Shown here: positions 32,150 through 39,760 of the stretch, one piece after another
Position numbering within the stretch: position 1 is the stretch's first letter
How the letters are laid out: each line of letters opens with the position of its first letter
DNA from: UBA6144 sp964399165
GTDB lineage: Bacteria; Bdellovibrionota; Bacteriovoracia; Bacteriovoracales; Bacteriovoracaceae
DNA: 64,000 bases
Reading direction: 5' to 3'
NCBI GenBank assembly: GCA_964399165.1
Contig: CAYNPO010000017.1
Location: 7,481-71,480 of the forward strand
Notes under the pieces: generated by a model
What the model was told of the DNA's origin: nothing
What the model saw: only the letters and a program-made list of their open reading frames with translations
Databases searched by the model: none
Position numbers and translations under genes: made by a program

Positions 32150-32919
32150 CGCTTGAACTTCCCGTCCACGGCCCGTTTGAAGAGCCAAGGCACGTGCTTG
32201 GCGGTCCATAGGCCCACGCCGGTGGCGCCGCCCGGATAGAGGAAGGTGTCGTCCCGCTCTATGGCCCCTTGGATGAGTTCGGCGTAGGCCTCTGGCGTGA
32301 TGGTGTCCTTGGGCGTTTCCAGGTTCTTGGCGTACTTCACCTCGATTTCGTCGAACATGCGGGTCTTGATGCCTGGGGTGACCAGGCAGAGGGTCGTGAC
32401 GGGGGTGGGACGCAGCTCGCGCTCCAGGCAAGAGGTAAAGGCCATGACAGCGGCCTTGGAGGCGGCGTAGGTGCTGGCGCATGGGAAGTACATGAAGGAG
32501 GAAACGCTGGCGTTGGTGATGATCTTGCCGCGACGGCGCGCCAGCATGCCCGGCAGAAGGCCGCGGGTGAGGTGAATCACCGCCGCTATGTTGACTTGGA
32601 CTAAGCGGTAGATCTCGTCCAGCGGCTGCTCCTCGAGGAGCCCGCCGGTGAGCACGCCGGCGTTGTTGAAGAGGATGTCGACTCCTTCCGGGGTCACCTC
32701 TTGAATGAGATGCTCCACGCCCTCACGGGTGGAAAGGTCGGCGACGAAGGTGCGCACGTCAGCCGCGCCAAGGGCCATGAGCTCTCGCTCCAGGTGCACG
32801 TCCCGCACGCGCACCCCCAACAACACGTGGGCCCCTTGCTTGGCCGCCATGCGCGCGGTGGCGAGTCCGATACCGCGGTTAGCGCCGGTGATGAGGAAGC
32901 GGGAGTCGCGGATTTTCAC
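32146..32919 (-). CDS. Short-chain dehydrogenase/reductase
   Basis: 257 residues, a classical SDR: the NAD(P) loop GANRGIGLATA (residues 11-21), NNAG (near 88), and the catalytic YAASK (near 154) with an upstream Ser. The C-terminal part includes a possible membrane-contact stretch (GGATGVGLWTAKHVPWLF). The substrate is unknown. Tight 4-bp overlaps on both sides place it firmly in the folE operon controlled from the LitR side. Confidence 0.92.
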   Translation of the reverse strand: MKIRDSRFLITGANRGIGLATARMAAKQGAHVLLGVRVRDVHLERELMALGAADVRTFVADLSTREGVEHLIQEVTPEGVDILFNNAGVLTGGLLEEQPLDEIYRLVQVNIAAVIHLTRGLLPGMLARRRGKIITNASVSSFMYFPCASTYAASKAAVMAFTSCLERELRPTPVTTLCLVTPGIKTRMFDEIEVKYAKNLETPKDTITPEAYAELIQGAIERDDTFLYPGGATGVGLWTAKHVPWLFKRAVDGKFKR

Positions 32920-33410
32920 GGGGAACTCCTTTTCAAGACGGCCATGGAGGCGTGGAGGAAGGCGCCCCAGAAAATGGCATAGGCGATCAGCGCCGCTTCA
33001 CCCGACATTTCGAGCACGCCGAAGGCCGCGCCGGAGCGATAGGTGAGGGGACCGAAGACCGCGCCCAGTATCCAGGCGAGCCAGGGGCGGAAAGCCAGCC
33101 AGGGTTTCATGGTGGGAAGGAGAGTGACGAAATGGAGCCACAGGGCCACGAGCCACCAAGGGAGCAAGGATGGAGAGGGAAGAAGGAGCCATCCTAGACG
33201 AATCGAGAGCGCATCGAAGGCCATCCCAACCAACGCGAGAATGAGCAACCAGGGCCAGGGGATTTTGGCCTTGGCGTGCTGGCGGACCAGGAGCCACCAA
33301 CTGCCCACGGGGATGAGAAGACTCCACGGCGCCAGGCCGTACTTGGCGGAGTAGACGCAGCCAAACCAGGCGATATTGGCCCACAGAATCGTGATGAGCG
33401 TCGGGGTCAT
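32916..33410 (-). CDS. DUF2878 family membrane protein
   Basis: 164 residues with about five membrane segments (ITILWANIAWFGCVYSAKYG, PWSLLIPVGSWWLLV, WLLILALVGMAFDALSIRLG, ALIAYAIFWGAFLHASMAVL). The NxxWFxxV...G start and Asp in FDALSIRLG are typical of DUF2878, a family repeatedly found with photolyase, folE and B12-type light regulators. It overlaps folE and the SDR gene by 4 bp each. Confidence 0.8.
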   Translation of the reverse strand: MTPTLITILWANIAWFGCVYSAKYGLAPWSLLIPVGSWWLLVRQHAKAKIPWPWLLILALVGMAFDALSIRLGWLLLPSPSLLPWWLVALWLHFVTLLPTMKPWLAFRPWLAWILGAVFGPLTYRSGAAFGVLEMSGEAALIAYAIFWGAFLHASMAVLKRSSP

Positions 33411-34021
33411 TCCACCGCCTTCCAAAGCCGGCCTTGCTCTTCCGTCGTCAGGCCCTCCATGCCCAGAGCGTACTCCGTCATGGTCTCCGAGCCGCTCTTG
33501 CGCACTCCCCGCATCATCATGCACATGTGGGAGGCGCTCACGCGCACGGCGACGGCCTTGGCGCCTGTGACCTCGGCCAGGGCCTGGGCCACTTCGCGGG
33601 TCAGCCGCTCTTGCACTTGCAGGCGCCGGGCGAAAACTTCCATGAGGCGCGGAATCTTGGAGAGTCCCACGATCCGGTCGGTGGGGATGTAGGCCACGTG
33701 GGCCCGCCCCCAGAATGGCAGCATGTGGTGCTCGCACAGGCTGAAGAACTCCACGTTGCGGACGCTGATCAGGCCCCCTTCGGCGCGGAAGACGCCCTCG
33801 CCCACGGCCTCGGCCGGCGAGTATTGGTAGCCCGAGCACAGCTCCCGCATGGCCTTGGCGAAACGTTCCGGCGTCCGGCGCAGGCCCTCCCGTCCCAGGT
33901 CTTCGCCGACGCCCCGGAGAATCCATTCACCGGCGTGCTTGAGCGGGTCCGCGGTGGGAGCAACTGGGGTCATGACGAATGCCGCGTCGGGGATGCCAAA
34001 CGCTTCTTGTGGAAAGGCCAT
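33407..34021 (-). CDS. folE: GTP cyclohydrolase I
   Basis: About 204 residues with the FolE zinc site: the Cys and His of FFSLCEHHMLPFWG and the Cys of SHMCMMMRGV, plus the GTP-binding LSKIPRLMEVFARRLQVQER. It converts GTP to dihydroneopterin triphosphate for folate or, in this context, for a pterin cofactor such as that of a photolyase. The ATG at 34021 follows an AAGGAG site; an upstream ATG at 34039 is possible. It is the first gene of the operon divergent from the B12-binding MerR regulator. Confidence 0.95.
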   Translation of the reverse strand: MAFPQEAFGIPDAAFVMTPVAPTADPLKHAGEWILRGVGEDLGREGLRRTPERFAKAMRELCSGYQYSPAEAVGEGVFRAEGGLISVRNVEFFSLCEHHMLPFWGRAHVAYIPTDRIVGLSKIPRLMEVFARRLQVQERLTREVAQALAEVTGAKAVAVRVSASHMCMMMRGVRKSGSETMTEYALGMEGLTTEEQGRLWKAVE

Positions 34022-34046
34022 GCTAGGCTCCTTTTTCATGCCCCCA

Positions 34047-34093
34047 TTGTGCACAAATCATGAACAGGTTATAAGTTGTTCAATTATTGTTCA
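34047..34093. promoter_or_regulatory. Divergent operator region of the LitR/CarH-like regulator
   Basis: TTGTGCACAA (34047-34056) is a perfect palindrome. TGAACA (34061-34066) is inverted relative to TGTTCA at 34077-34082 and 34088-34093, and the last two are 11 bp apart. CarH-type tetramers bind tandem 11-bp repeats, so this cluster between folE and the regulator gene is a good operator candidate. Confidence 0.55.
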
Positions 34094-34105
34094 GGGGGCT
34101 CAGAC

Positions 34106-35041
34106 GTGGCGAATCTCAACATGAAAGCGGTGGTCCGGCTCCTCGGGATCAATGAAAACACCCTGAGAGGATGGGAACGGCGCCATCATGCCATTACCCC
34201 CGGGCGGGACGCGGGAGGTCGGCGCAGCTACTCCCCCCGGGAGGTGGAGCGCATCCGTCTGCTCTGGGCCCTGGTGCGGGAAGGGCACACCATTGGGAGG
34301 CTCGCGGGGCTGAGCAGTGCGGAACTGAAGCGGATGCTTGTGGCGACCCAGTCTCCCGAGGCACCTCCGTTGACGGCGGCATCGGCTGGGACCACCGCCT
34401 ATCTCGATGCCATCGTCGAGGCGCTGGAGCGCTTCGACCTGGAGCGGTTGCATCACGCACTCCAGCGGGCCCGCTTCGACTTGAGCCCCAAGGAAGTCGT
34501 GATCAACTTGGTGCGGCCACTGATGGCGCGGGTGGGGGGGCTCATCGTCGAGGGGAAACTCAGTATCACCCAGGAGCACCTGCTTTCGACCCTCCTACGC
34601 GACTATCTGGGCAACATCCACCAGTCCCTCTCCCCTTATGACCTGTCCATTCGGGCCAACGCCAAGAACGTGGTGTTGGCCACCCGCGAAGGGGACGTGC
34701 ATGAGTTTGGCATCCTGCTGTCGGCGATCTTGTGCAACCTCTACCGCTACCGCACTTTTTACCTGGGTCCGAACATGCCCCAGGAAGATTTGGTAGAGGC
34801 ATGCCAGCGCTTCAAGGCCGACATCCTCATCCTGGGCTTTACTTCCCTCCCCCCCGAGCGCGAGTTGGTGACCCCGGCCGATTACCTGCGCGGTTTGGAC
34901 CGCGGCCTACCCCGGCGGGTGACCATTTGCCATGGTGGGGCCGGAAGAGTGGACCAGCGGGTGTTTAAGTCGGACCGCCAGGTCATGGCCCTGGAAGGGC
35001 TGGAGGAGCTTGACCGCTTCCTGGCGAAGCTGGCCCCGTGA
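34106..35041 (+). CDS. LitR/CarH-like MerR regulator with B12-binding domain
   Basis: 311 residues from the GTG at 34106, which has a GGGGG-type site. A MerR HTH (KAVVRLLGINENTLRGWERR) is followed by a four-helix B12-cap domain and a cobalamin-binding domain with DVHEFG (H199, DxHxxG motif). The cap motif W-x9-EH of CarH is I147-x9-E157-H158 here: the Trp that caps adenosylcobalamin is missing while Glu-His remain. CarH-type proteins repress photoprotective genes in the dark and release them in light. The divergent folE operon is the likely target. Confidence 0.88.
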   Translation: MANLNMKAVVRLLGINENTLRGWERRHHAITPGRDAGGRRSYSPREVERIRLLWALVREGHTIGRLAGLSSAELKRMLVATQSPEAPPLTAASAGTTAYLDAIVEALERFDLERLHHALQRARFDLSPKEVVINLVRPLMARVGGLIVEGKLSITQEHLLSTLLRDYLGNIHQSLSPYDLSIRANAKNVVLATREGDVHEFGILLSAILCNLYRYRTFYLGPNMPQEDLVEACQRFKADILILGFTSLPPERELVTPADYLRGLDRGLPRRVTICHGGAGRVDQRVFKSDRQVMALEGLEELDRFLAKLAP

Positions 35042-35104
35042 ACCACGGGACTTGGTGATCAGGGGCCCGTCAGTGTATGCTGGGGGCCTCACGAGGTGGT
35101 GAAA

Positions 35105-35683
35105 ATGGAAGACGTCAATTACGGGCCTTTGCGCTTTTTGGTCGGAACTTGGCAGAGCCAGGGGCTCACGGGCGAAAACCAGGCCCCGGATCCCGACCGG
35201 AAAATCGAAAACACCAAATTCCGCCAGACCATGGTATTCGAGCCCATTGGTGACGTGAACAACCATGAGCAGCTTTTGTACGCGCTCCGCTACCACACCA
35301 AGGCGTGGGAAGAGGGGAGGGATGGCCCCAACGACGCCCACTTCCACGAGGAAGTGGGCTACTACCTCTGGGACAAGGCCCGGCGGCAAGTGATGAAGAG
35401 CTTCATCGTCCCGCGGGGGATCGCCGTGAACGCGGGCGGTGACGCCGATCAGGACGCCACCGAGTTCAAACTCTCGGCAGTCCTCGGTTCCACCACCTAT
35501 GGAATTTGCTCCAACAAGTTCCTCGACGAGGAATTCCAAACCGTGCGCTACGACATCAAGATCGAGCTGCTCGACGAGGACACGTTTTCCTACGACGAGA
35601 ACACGCAGATCAAGATCAAGGGGCAGGGGAAGGTTTTTGACCATACCGAGAGGAATACGCTGATGCGGGTCAAGTCTCCCTGA
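35105..35683 (+). CDS. Nitrobindin-like heme-binding beta-barrel protein
   Basis: 192 residues without a signal peptide. The N-terminal GPLRFLVGTWQSQGLTGENQ and the later HEEVGYYLWDKARRQVMKSF match the THAP4/nitrobindin-like barrel family (PL..L.GTW.G.G..., then H.E.GY). The ATG at 35105 is chosen over a GTG three codons earlier because it follows GGTGGTG. Whether heme is bound is unknown: the C-terminal proximal His of nitrobindins could be the one in FDHTERNTL. Confidence 0.6.
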   Translation: MEDVNYGPLRFLVGTWQSQGLTGENQAPDPDRKIENTKFRQTMVFEPIGDVNNHEQLLYALRYHTKAWEEGRDGPNDAHFHEEVGYYLWDKARRQVMKSFIVPRGIAVNAGGDADQDATEFKLSAVLGSTTYGICSNKFLDEEFQTVRYDIKIELLDEDTFSYDENTQIKIKGQGKVFDHTERNTLMRVKSP

Positions 35684-35762
35684 CCTGTCCAAGTAACCTG
35701 CATCGAGTCTAGGGCACACGGACCCGCAACTGGAAGAAAGTGAAGTCCCGCTCCCGCAAAAC

Positions 35763-36551
35763 TCAGTCGCGATAGTTTATCCGAAAGAGGTGCAGCCCGC
35801 AGGCCGGGGCTGGAATCCAAAGCCGTCGCTCGAGACGTGGGCCGTCCAGGATTTCCAAAAAATCTCCCAGGGAGAGCTTGCCGCTCCCCACTCGCCAGAA
35901 AGCACTCACCAGGTGCCGGATCATCTGCTTGAGAAAGCCGTCGGCCTCGAAGCTGATCTCGTAGCACGGGGGCAGGTCGGCCGGAACCCGGAAGAGTTCG
36001 CTGGAGGGGAACGCCGCCGGAACGATCTCGCACCGTAGGACGGTGCGGACGGTGCTACGCACGTTGCTGCCCGTGGAGTAGAAATTGTGGAAGTCATGGG
36101 TTCCGCGGGTCGCCTTGGCACAGGCTTCTAGAAGACCCCAGTCCAGGGGATTGGCGAGGTTGGCGACGAAGCGCCTGCCTTCTTCGGGCACGATGGGCCG
36201 GTTGGTGAAGTAGTAGCGGTACTCCTTGGAGACGGTATCCACCATCGGGTTGAAGGTGGGGACGCACGGTGCGATTTCCTGGAAGCGGACCTGGGGCGAT
36301 AAGACTTCGTGAACCCGGGGGATAAAGGTGGTGCAGTCGATGGCCCGCTCGGAGGTGAGCTTCAAGACCTGATGGCGGGCATGGACGCCGGAATCCGTGC
36401 GGGAGGCGCCGGCGGTGGTGCACTTGCCGCCCACCACCGCGTGGATGGCGCGGTTGAGAGCGTCTTGAACCGTTGGGGCATTTTTTTGCCATTGGAAACC
36501 GGCGTAGCCGGTTCCGTCGTATTGGATGAGGGCCCGGTAATAGTTCAGCAT
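35763..36551 (-). CDS. truA: tRNA pseudouridine synthase A
   Basis: 262 residues. The start YRALIQYDGTGYAGFQWQ is the classical TruA N-terminus, and ASRTDSGVHARHQV contains the catalytic Asp (D53 in RTD). The C-terminal FLKQMIRHLVSAFWRVGSGK is also diagnostic. It modifies U38-U40 in the anticodon stem of many tRNAs. The start is the ATG at 36551, since the long upstream extension in frame is low-complexity. It is convergent with the gene at 35105. Confidence 0.95.
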   Translation of the reverse strand: MLNYYRALIQYDGTGYAGFQWQKNAPTVQDALNRAIHAVVGGKCTTAGASRTDSGVHARHQVLKLTSERAIDCTTFIPRVHEVLSPQVRFQEIAPCVPTFNPMVDTVSKEYRYYFTNRPIVPEEGRRFVANLANPLDWGLLEACAKATRGTHDFHNFYSTGSNVRSTVRTVLRCEIVPAAFPSSELFRVPADLPPCYEISFEADGFLKQMIRHLVSAFWRVGSGKLSLGDFLEILDGPRLERRLWIPAPACGLHLFRINYRD

Positions 36552-36651
36552 GCCTCCGGGGAAAGGAGATACTTGGACCAAACAAGGCCCTGGGGAGCAT
36601 TCTCCTTGTAATAATCCCCCATCGGGTGGACTCTGGGGAGAGGGAGACTCC

Positions 36652-36846
36652 ATGGACGATTCTGATTTTGAGGGCAGCCGGATACTGGAGAGGCTGGCCG
36701 AAATCGGCAAGGTGGACGATTTTTTCGAGGCGGTAGATTCCGACGACTTCGTGCGGGCCAAGGTGATTATGGATTTGGCGGGCCTGGATGAGGACACAAT
36801 CGCCGTGGTCCTATCAAAACTCGGTGCTGTGGACGACAGGCATTAA
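36652..36846 (+). CDS. Small acidic protein, unknown
   Basis: 64 residues, about one quarter Asp or Glu, predicted as three helices (RILERLAEIGKVDDFFEAVD, FVRAKVIMDLAGLDEDTIAV). A purine-rich GGGGAGAGGGAG precedes the ATG. It lies between truA (divergent) and a DUF2306-like gene whose stop overlaps its own by 4 bp. It may be a soluble regulatory or adaptor protein, but nothing specific is visible. Confidence 0.55.
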   Translation: MDDSDFEGSRILERLAEIGKVDDFFEAVDSDDFVRAKVIMDLAGLDEDTIAVVLSKLGAVDDRH

Positions 36847-37793
36847 GCGAAAAGACCCCACAGCGTCCGCAAGAGCCCCGGAGGGTTGGTGAAATCCACC
36901 GCATTGGTAAAGCTGAACTCGTAAGTGGCCCCCACCATCACCACGGTGAGCATGCACGCGAGCACTCCGATCTTGGCCACGGGCCCCGGCAGCCGCCTTA
37001 AGGGCCGCCACTCCAGCTTGCGGTGGATGCAGAGTTCGGCGGCGAAGAGGACGGGCATCTCCATGCCCCAGCGGTCGATGAATGGGACGCCTAGGAGAAT
37101 ATCAAGGGGGCGAAGCAAGCGGTCGAAGGGCATGACTAGGCCCATGAGGAGGCTGCGGATCATCCATGCACGGTGGCGTTCCGTATCCCCTCTGACCAGG
37201 AAGCCGAGTCCAGCCAGCAAAGCGGTCAGGGTATAGAGGACCCGGCCCAGGGTTCCGACTCCGAATGGCGCCTTTTCTCCGAGGCGGAACTGGATGATCA
37301 CCAGGCTCATGACGCTGATGAGGCAGACGGCGGCGTAGAGGGTGCCATTTGCCAAGTGCCAGCGGCGATTGCGTTGGAAGAGTCCCGTCAATTGGACCAG
37401 GCCGCTCAGGAGCCACAGGCCGCCGGCGACCACGTGGACGGGTACCCAGGGGAACGTGGCCGTGCTGGTGGCCTGACGACGGGGCACGAGCGCGGGATCG
37501 AACAAGACGTACTGGAGGGACCCTAGAATCAGTCCCAGCGTCGCGGCCATGGCCAGGCCCCAAAGCAAATGGGCCAGTCTGATTTCGGCGAGGATCCTCG
37601 GTTCGGGGGAGCGGGGATGACGAGGAGGGTGCTGGCCCGTGCGCAGGAAGATGAGGACCAGGCCCGCGGCAACGCTGGCGGCCATGAGGGCGGTCTGGGT
37701 CGCGGTCGGGAAGGCACGCAGGGGAAAGAAGGGGAAAAGGCCCACAAAAAAGGCGAAGAGCACTACACTTTTGAAAGTCCCCAGAGTTCCCAT
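36843..37793 (-). CDS. DUF2306-like multi-pass membrane protein
   Basis: About 316 residues with eight or more hydrophobic segments. The middle resembles DUF2306/ferric-reductase-like membrane proteins: WVPVHVVAGGLWLLSGLVQL, RRWHLANGTLYAAVCLISVM, and DTERHRAWMIRSLLMGLVMP, with His residues spaced as possible heme ligands. Function is unknown. The start at 37793 (or 37802) leaves 30 bp to the divergent rlmN gene. Confidence 0.65.
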   Translation of the reverse strand: MGTLGTFKSVVLFAFFVGLFPFFPLRAFPTATQTALMAASVAAGLVLIFLRTGQHPPRHPRSPEPRILAEIRLAHLLWGLAMAATLGLILGSLQYVLFDPALVPRRQATSTATFPWVPVHVVAGGLWLLSGLVQLTGLFQRNRRWHLANGTLYAAVCLISVMSLVIIQFRLGEKAPFGVGTLGRVLYTLTALLAGLGFLVRGDTERHRAWMIRSLLMGLVMPFDRLLRPLDILLGVPFIDRWGMEMPVLFAAELCIHRKLEWRPLRRLPGPVAKIGVLACMLTVVMVGATYEFSFTNAVDFTNPPGLLRTLWGLFA

Positions 37794-37823
37794 GTGTCCC
37801 ATTATAGTGGTAGCTACTGGGAC

Positions 37824-38873
37824 ATGCGCACCTCTTTTTTCCAGTACCCCTTGCCGGAGCTTCAGGCGCTTTTCCAGGCGCGCGGATTGTCCACCTCCGG
37901 GTGCGCCAAACTTTTCAATTGGCACTACAAGCACCACAACCTGAATCCCCTGACAGAAGGCATTGCGCTGGCGAGCCAGGACTTCATCGCCCGTTATCTG
38001 GACTTCACCCTCCCGGAAATCGCATCAGTGCAGGCTTCCTCCGACCGCACGGTGAAGTTCCTGTTCCGGTTGCAGGATGGCAAGACCGTGGAGACGGTGC
38101 TGATTCCGTCCCGAAAGAAGTACGGCATCTGCCTCTCTTCTCAAGTGGGCTGTGCCATGAAGTGCAGTTTTTGCCACACCGGGCTCCAGGGCCTGGAGCG
38201 CCACCTGGGCACCCATGAAATCGTGGGCCAGCTCATGGCGGCCCAGCGTTGGCTGAGCGCCAACCGTCCGGAAGACGACCGCATCGCCACGGTGGTGTTC
38301 ATGGGGCAAGGGGAGCCTCTGCATAATTTCGACGCGGTCCGGGCAGCGTGCCAGATCTTCCTTTGCCGCTACGGGCTTTCCTTTGGGGAAGACAAGGTCA
38401 CTATTTCCACCGCGGGCTATTTGCCTGGTCTTCAGCGTTGGCGCGCGGAAATGCCGGATGTAAACATTGCTCTCTCGCTCCACTCAACCGACGAGGTTAA
38501 ACGCAGTGAACTCATCCCCATCAACGCCAAGTGGCCTCTCTCCGAGGTTCTCCCCTTAGTGGCGAGCATGCCACGCAAGAAGAAGCGCTTCGTGATCTAT
38601 GAATACTTGCTGGCCAAAGGCTTCAACGACTCCGCCGAGGACGCCCGCAGACTGGGAGAGACGCTCCAGGGCAAGAAGGCCTTCGTGAACATCATCCCCT
38701 TTAATCCCTACCCCGGTGGGAAGTACCAGCGTCCCTCCGCCGCTGAAGTGGCGGCTTTCAAGGCCGTGCTTGATCCTTATGGTGTGCCCTCCCTGGCGCG
38801 GATTACGAAGGGGGACCAGATCCTCGCCGCGTGTGGGCAGCTCAACACCAAGACGGTTCCACCTCAGTCATAG
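37824..38873 (+). CDS. rlmN: 23S rRNA (adenine-2503)-C2 methyltransferase, RlmN family
   Basis: 349 residues, radical SAM. The iron-sulfur motif is C110-x3-C114-x2-C117 (GCAMKCSFCHTG). MGQGEPLHN follows, and the methyl-carrying Cys is in AACGQL near the C-terminus. It methylates A2503 of 23S rRNA and A37 of some tRNAs. The ATG at 37824 begins the conserved domain; the long upstream in-frame stretch overlaps the divergent membrane protein gene and is not coding. Confidence 0.9.
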   Translation: MRTSFFQYPLPELQALFQARGLSTSGCAKLFNWHYKHHNLNPLTEGIALASQDFIARYLDFTLPEIASVQASSDRTVKFLFRLQDGKTVETVLIPSRKKYGICLSSQVGCAMKCSFCHTGLQGLERHLGTHEIVGQLMAAQRWLSANRPEDDRIATVVFMGQGEPLHNFDAVRAACQIFLCRYGLSFGEDKVTISTAGYLPGLQRWRAEMPDVNIALSLHSTDEVKRSELIPINAKWPLSEVLPLVASMPRKKKRFVIYEYLLAKGFNDSAEDARRLGETLQGKKAFVNIIPFNPYPGGKYQRPSAAEVAAFKAVLDPYGVPSLARITKGDQILAACGQLNTKTVPPQS

Positions 38874-38988
38874 GCACAAGGGGAATGGTGGAGCGTCCTT
38901 GGCGTGAACGAAGCTCCACACCAACTTAGCCCCGCCACAAAGCTTTGACGGAACAAGGCCAGTATCCTGCATGTACCAAGGAGGATGT

Positions 38989-39111
38989 ATGGCCAAGGGA
39001 CATGACCATAAACGCAAGCTTACCATCCAGGAACGGCAGGCCCGCAAGAAAGAGAAGGCGCGGGCCAAGGCCCTGGAGCAGCAGGTGACCCCGGAAACCG
39101 GTCGGCTGTAA
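38989..39111 (+). CDS. 40-residue highly basic protein
   Basis: A strong AAGGAGG site 4-8 bases before the ATG introduces MAKGHDHKRKLTIQERQARK followed by KEKARAKALEQQVTPETGRL and a stop. It is very rich in Lys, Arg and Glu, a single charged helix. No family is known. The good ribosome site and clean codon pattern argue for translation. It might bind nucleic acid or ribosomes. Confidence 0.5.
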   Translation: MAKGHDHKRKLTIQERQARKKEKARAKALEQQVTPETGRL

Positions 39112-39249
39112 GGCCCAGGCTCCATCTGCAGGGCTGGCAAATGAGCATGCCCGTCCTTCACATTGCGCGGCGAGTTGCGGCGTCGGCGTGGACTTTTTCT
39201 CCGGGTCAGTTACCCTAAAGTGGTTCCTTCACCTTACCCGGAGCTTTCC

Positions 39250-39759
39250 ATGCGCGCGCTGGTCCTGTTGACCGTCTTGTTTTCCCTTCCCTCCGCCCAC
39301 GCCTTCAACTGGCGTCGATGCAAAACCATTTTCGAGAAGGCGCGCCCATACAAGTCCAAAGAGACCAACCTTTTCCACATCACCACCGGCCAGACCAGCC
39401 AGAACACCACTCAGTCGAGCATTGAGGCCAGTTCGTCCACGACCTCCTATCTTTCCTCCTTCGGAAAGTGTAAGGCCATCGGAGCGGCGGAAACACGCCG
39501 TCTCTACTTCGTGGCCGCCACGGGCAGGGAGCTTCAGTGGCAGTTGGCGGAAGGCCACGGCGAACATGTGGCTGCCCTATCCGACCTCTATGGTTGCGCT
39601 GCCTGGCTGCGTCCTGAGTTCGGACGGGTGCTCAAGGCCCATCACAGCAAGATCTTCAGCGCCGTCGAACCCGATGCCGGCGATGTCACCGCGTCCATCA
39701 CCGAAACGGTGAAAGGCGTGGCCCTACTGAAAAACCACTGCCAGCTCGAATTGATCTGA
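39250..39759 (+). CDS. DUF3015 family secreted protein
   Basis: 169 residues with a signal peptide (1-16, AHA). The mature part shows the DUF3015 pattern: CKTIFEKARPYKSK, TTGQTSQNTTQSSIEASSST, FGKCKAIG, and LSDLYGCAAWLRPEFGRVLK. The family is frequent in Bdellovibrio-like genomes. Its role is unknown, probably periplasmic. It ends 1 bp before the DUF4105 gene and is co-transcribed with it, a pairing seen in related organisms. Confidence 0.75.
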   Translation: MRALVLLTVLFSLPSAHAFNWRRCKTIFEKARPYKSKETNLFHITTGQTSQNTTQSSIEASSSTTSYLSSFGKCKAIGAAETRRLYFVAATGRELQWQLAEGHGEHVAALSDLYGCAAWLRPEFGRVLKAHHSKIFSAVEPDAGDVTASITETVKGVALLKNHCQLELI

Positions 39760-39760
39760 G

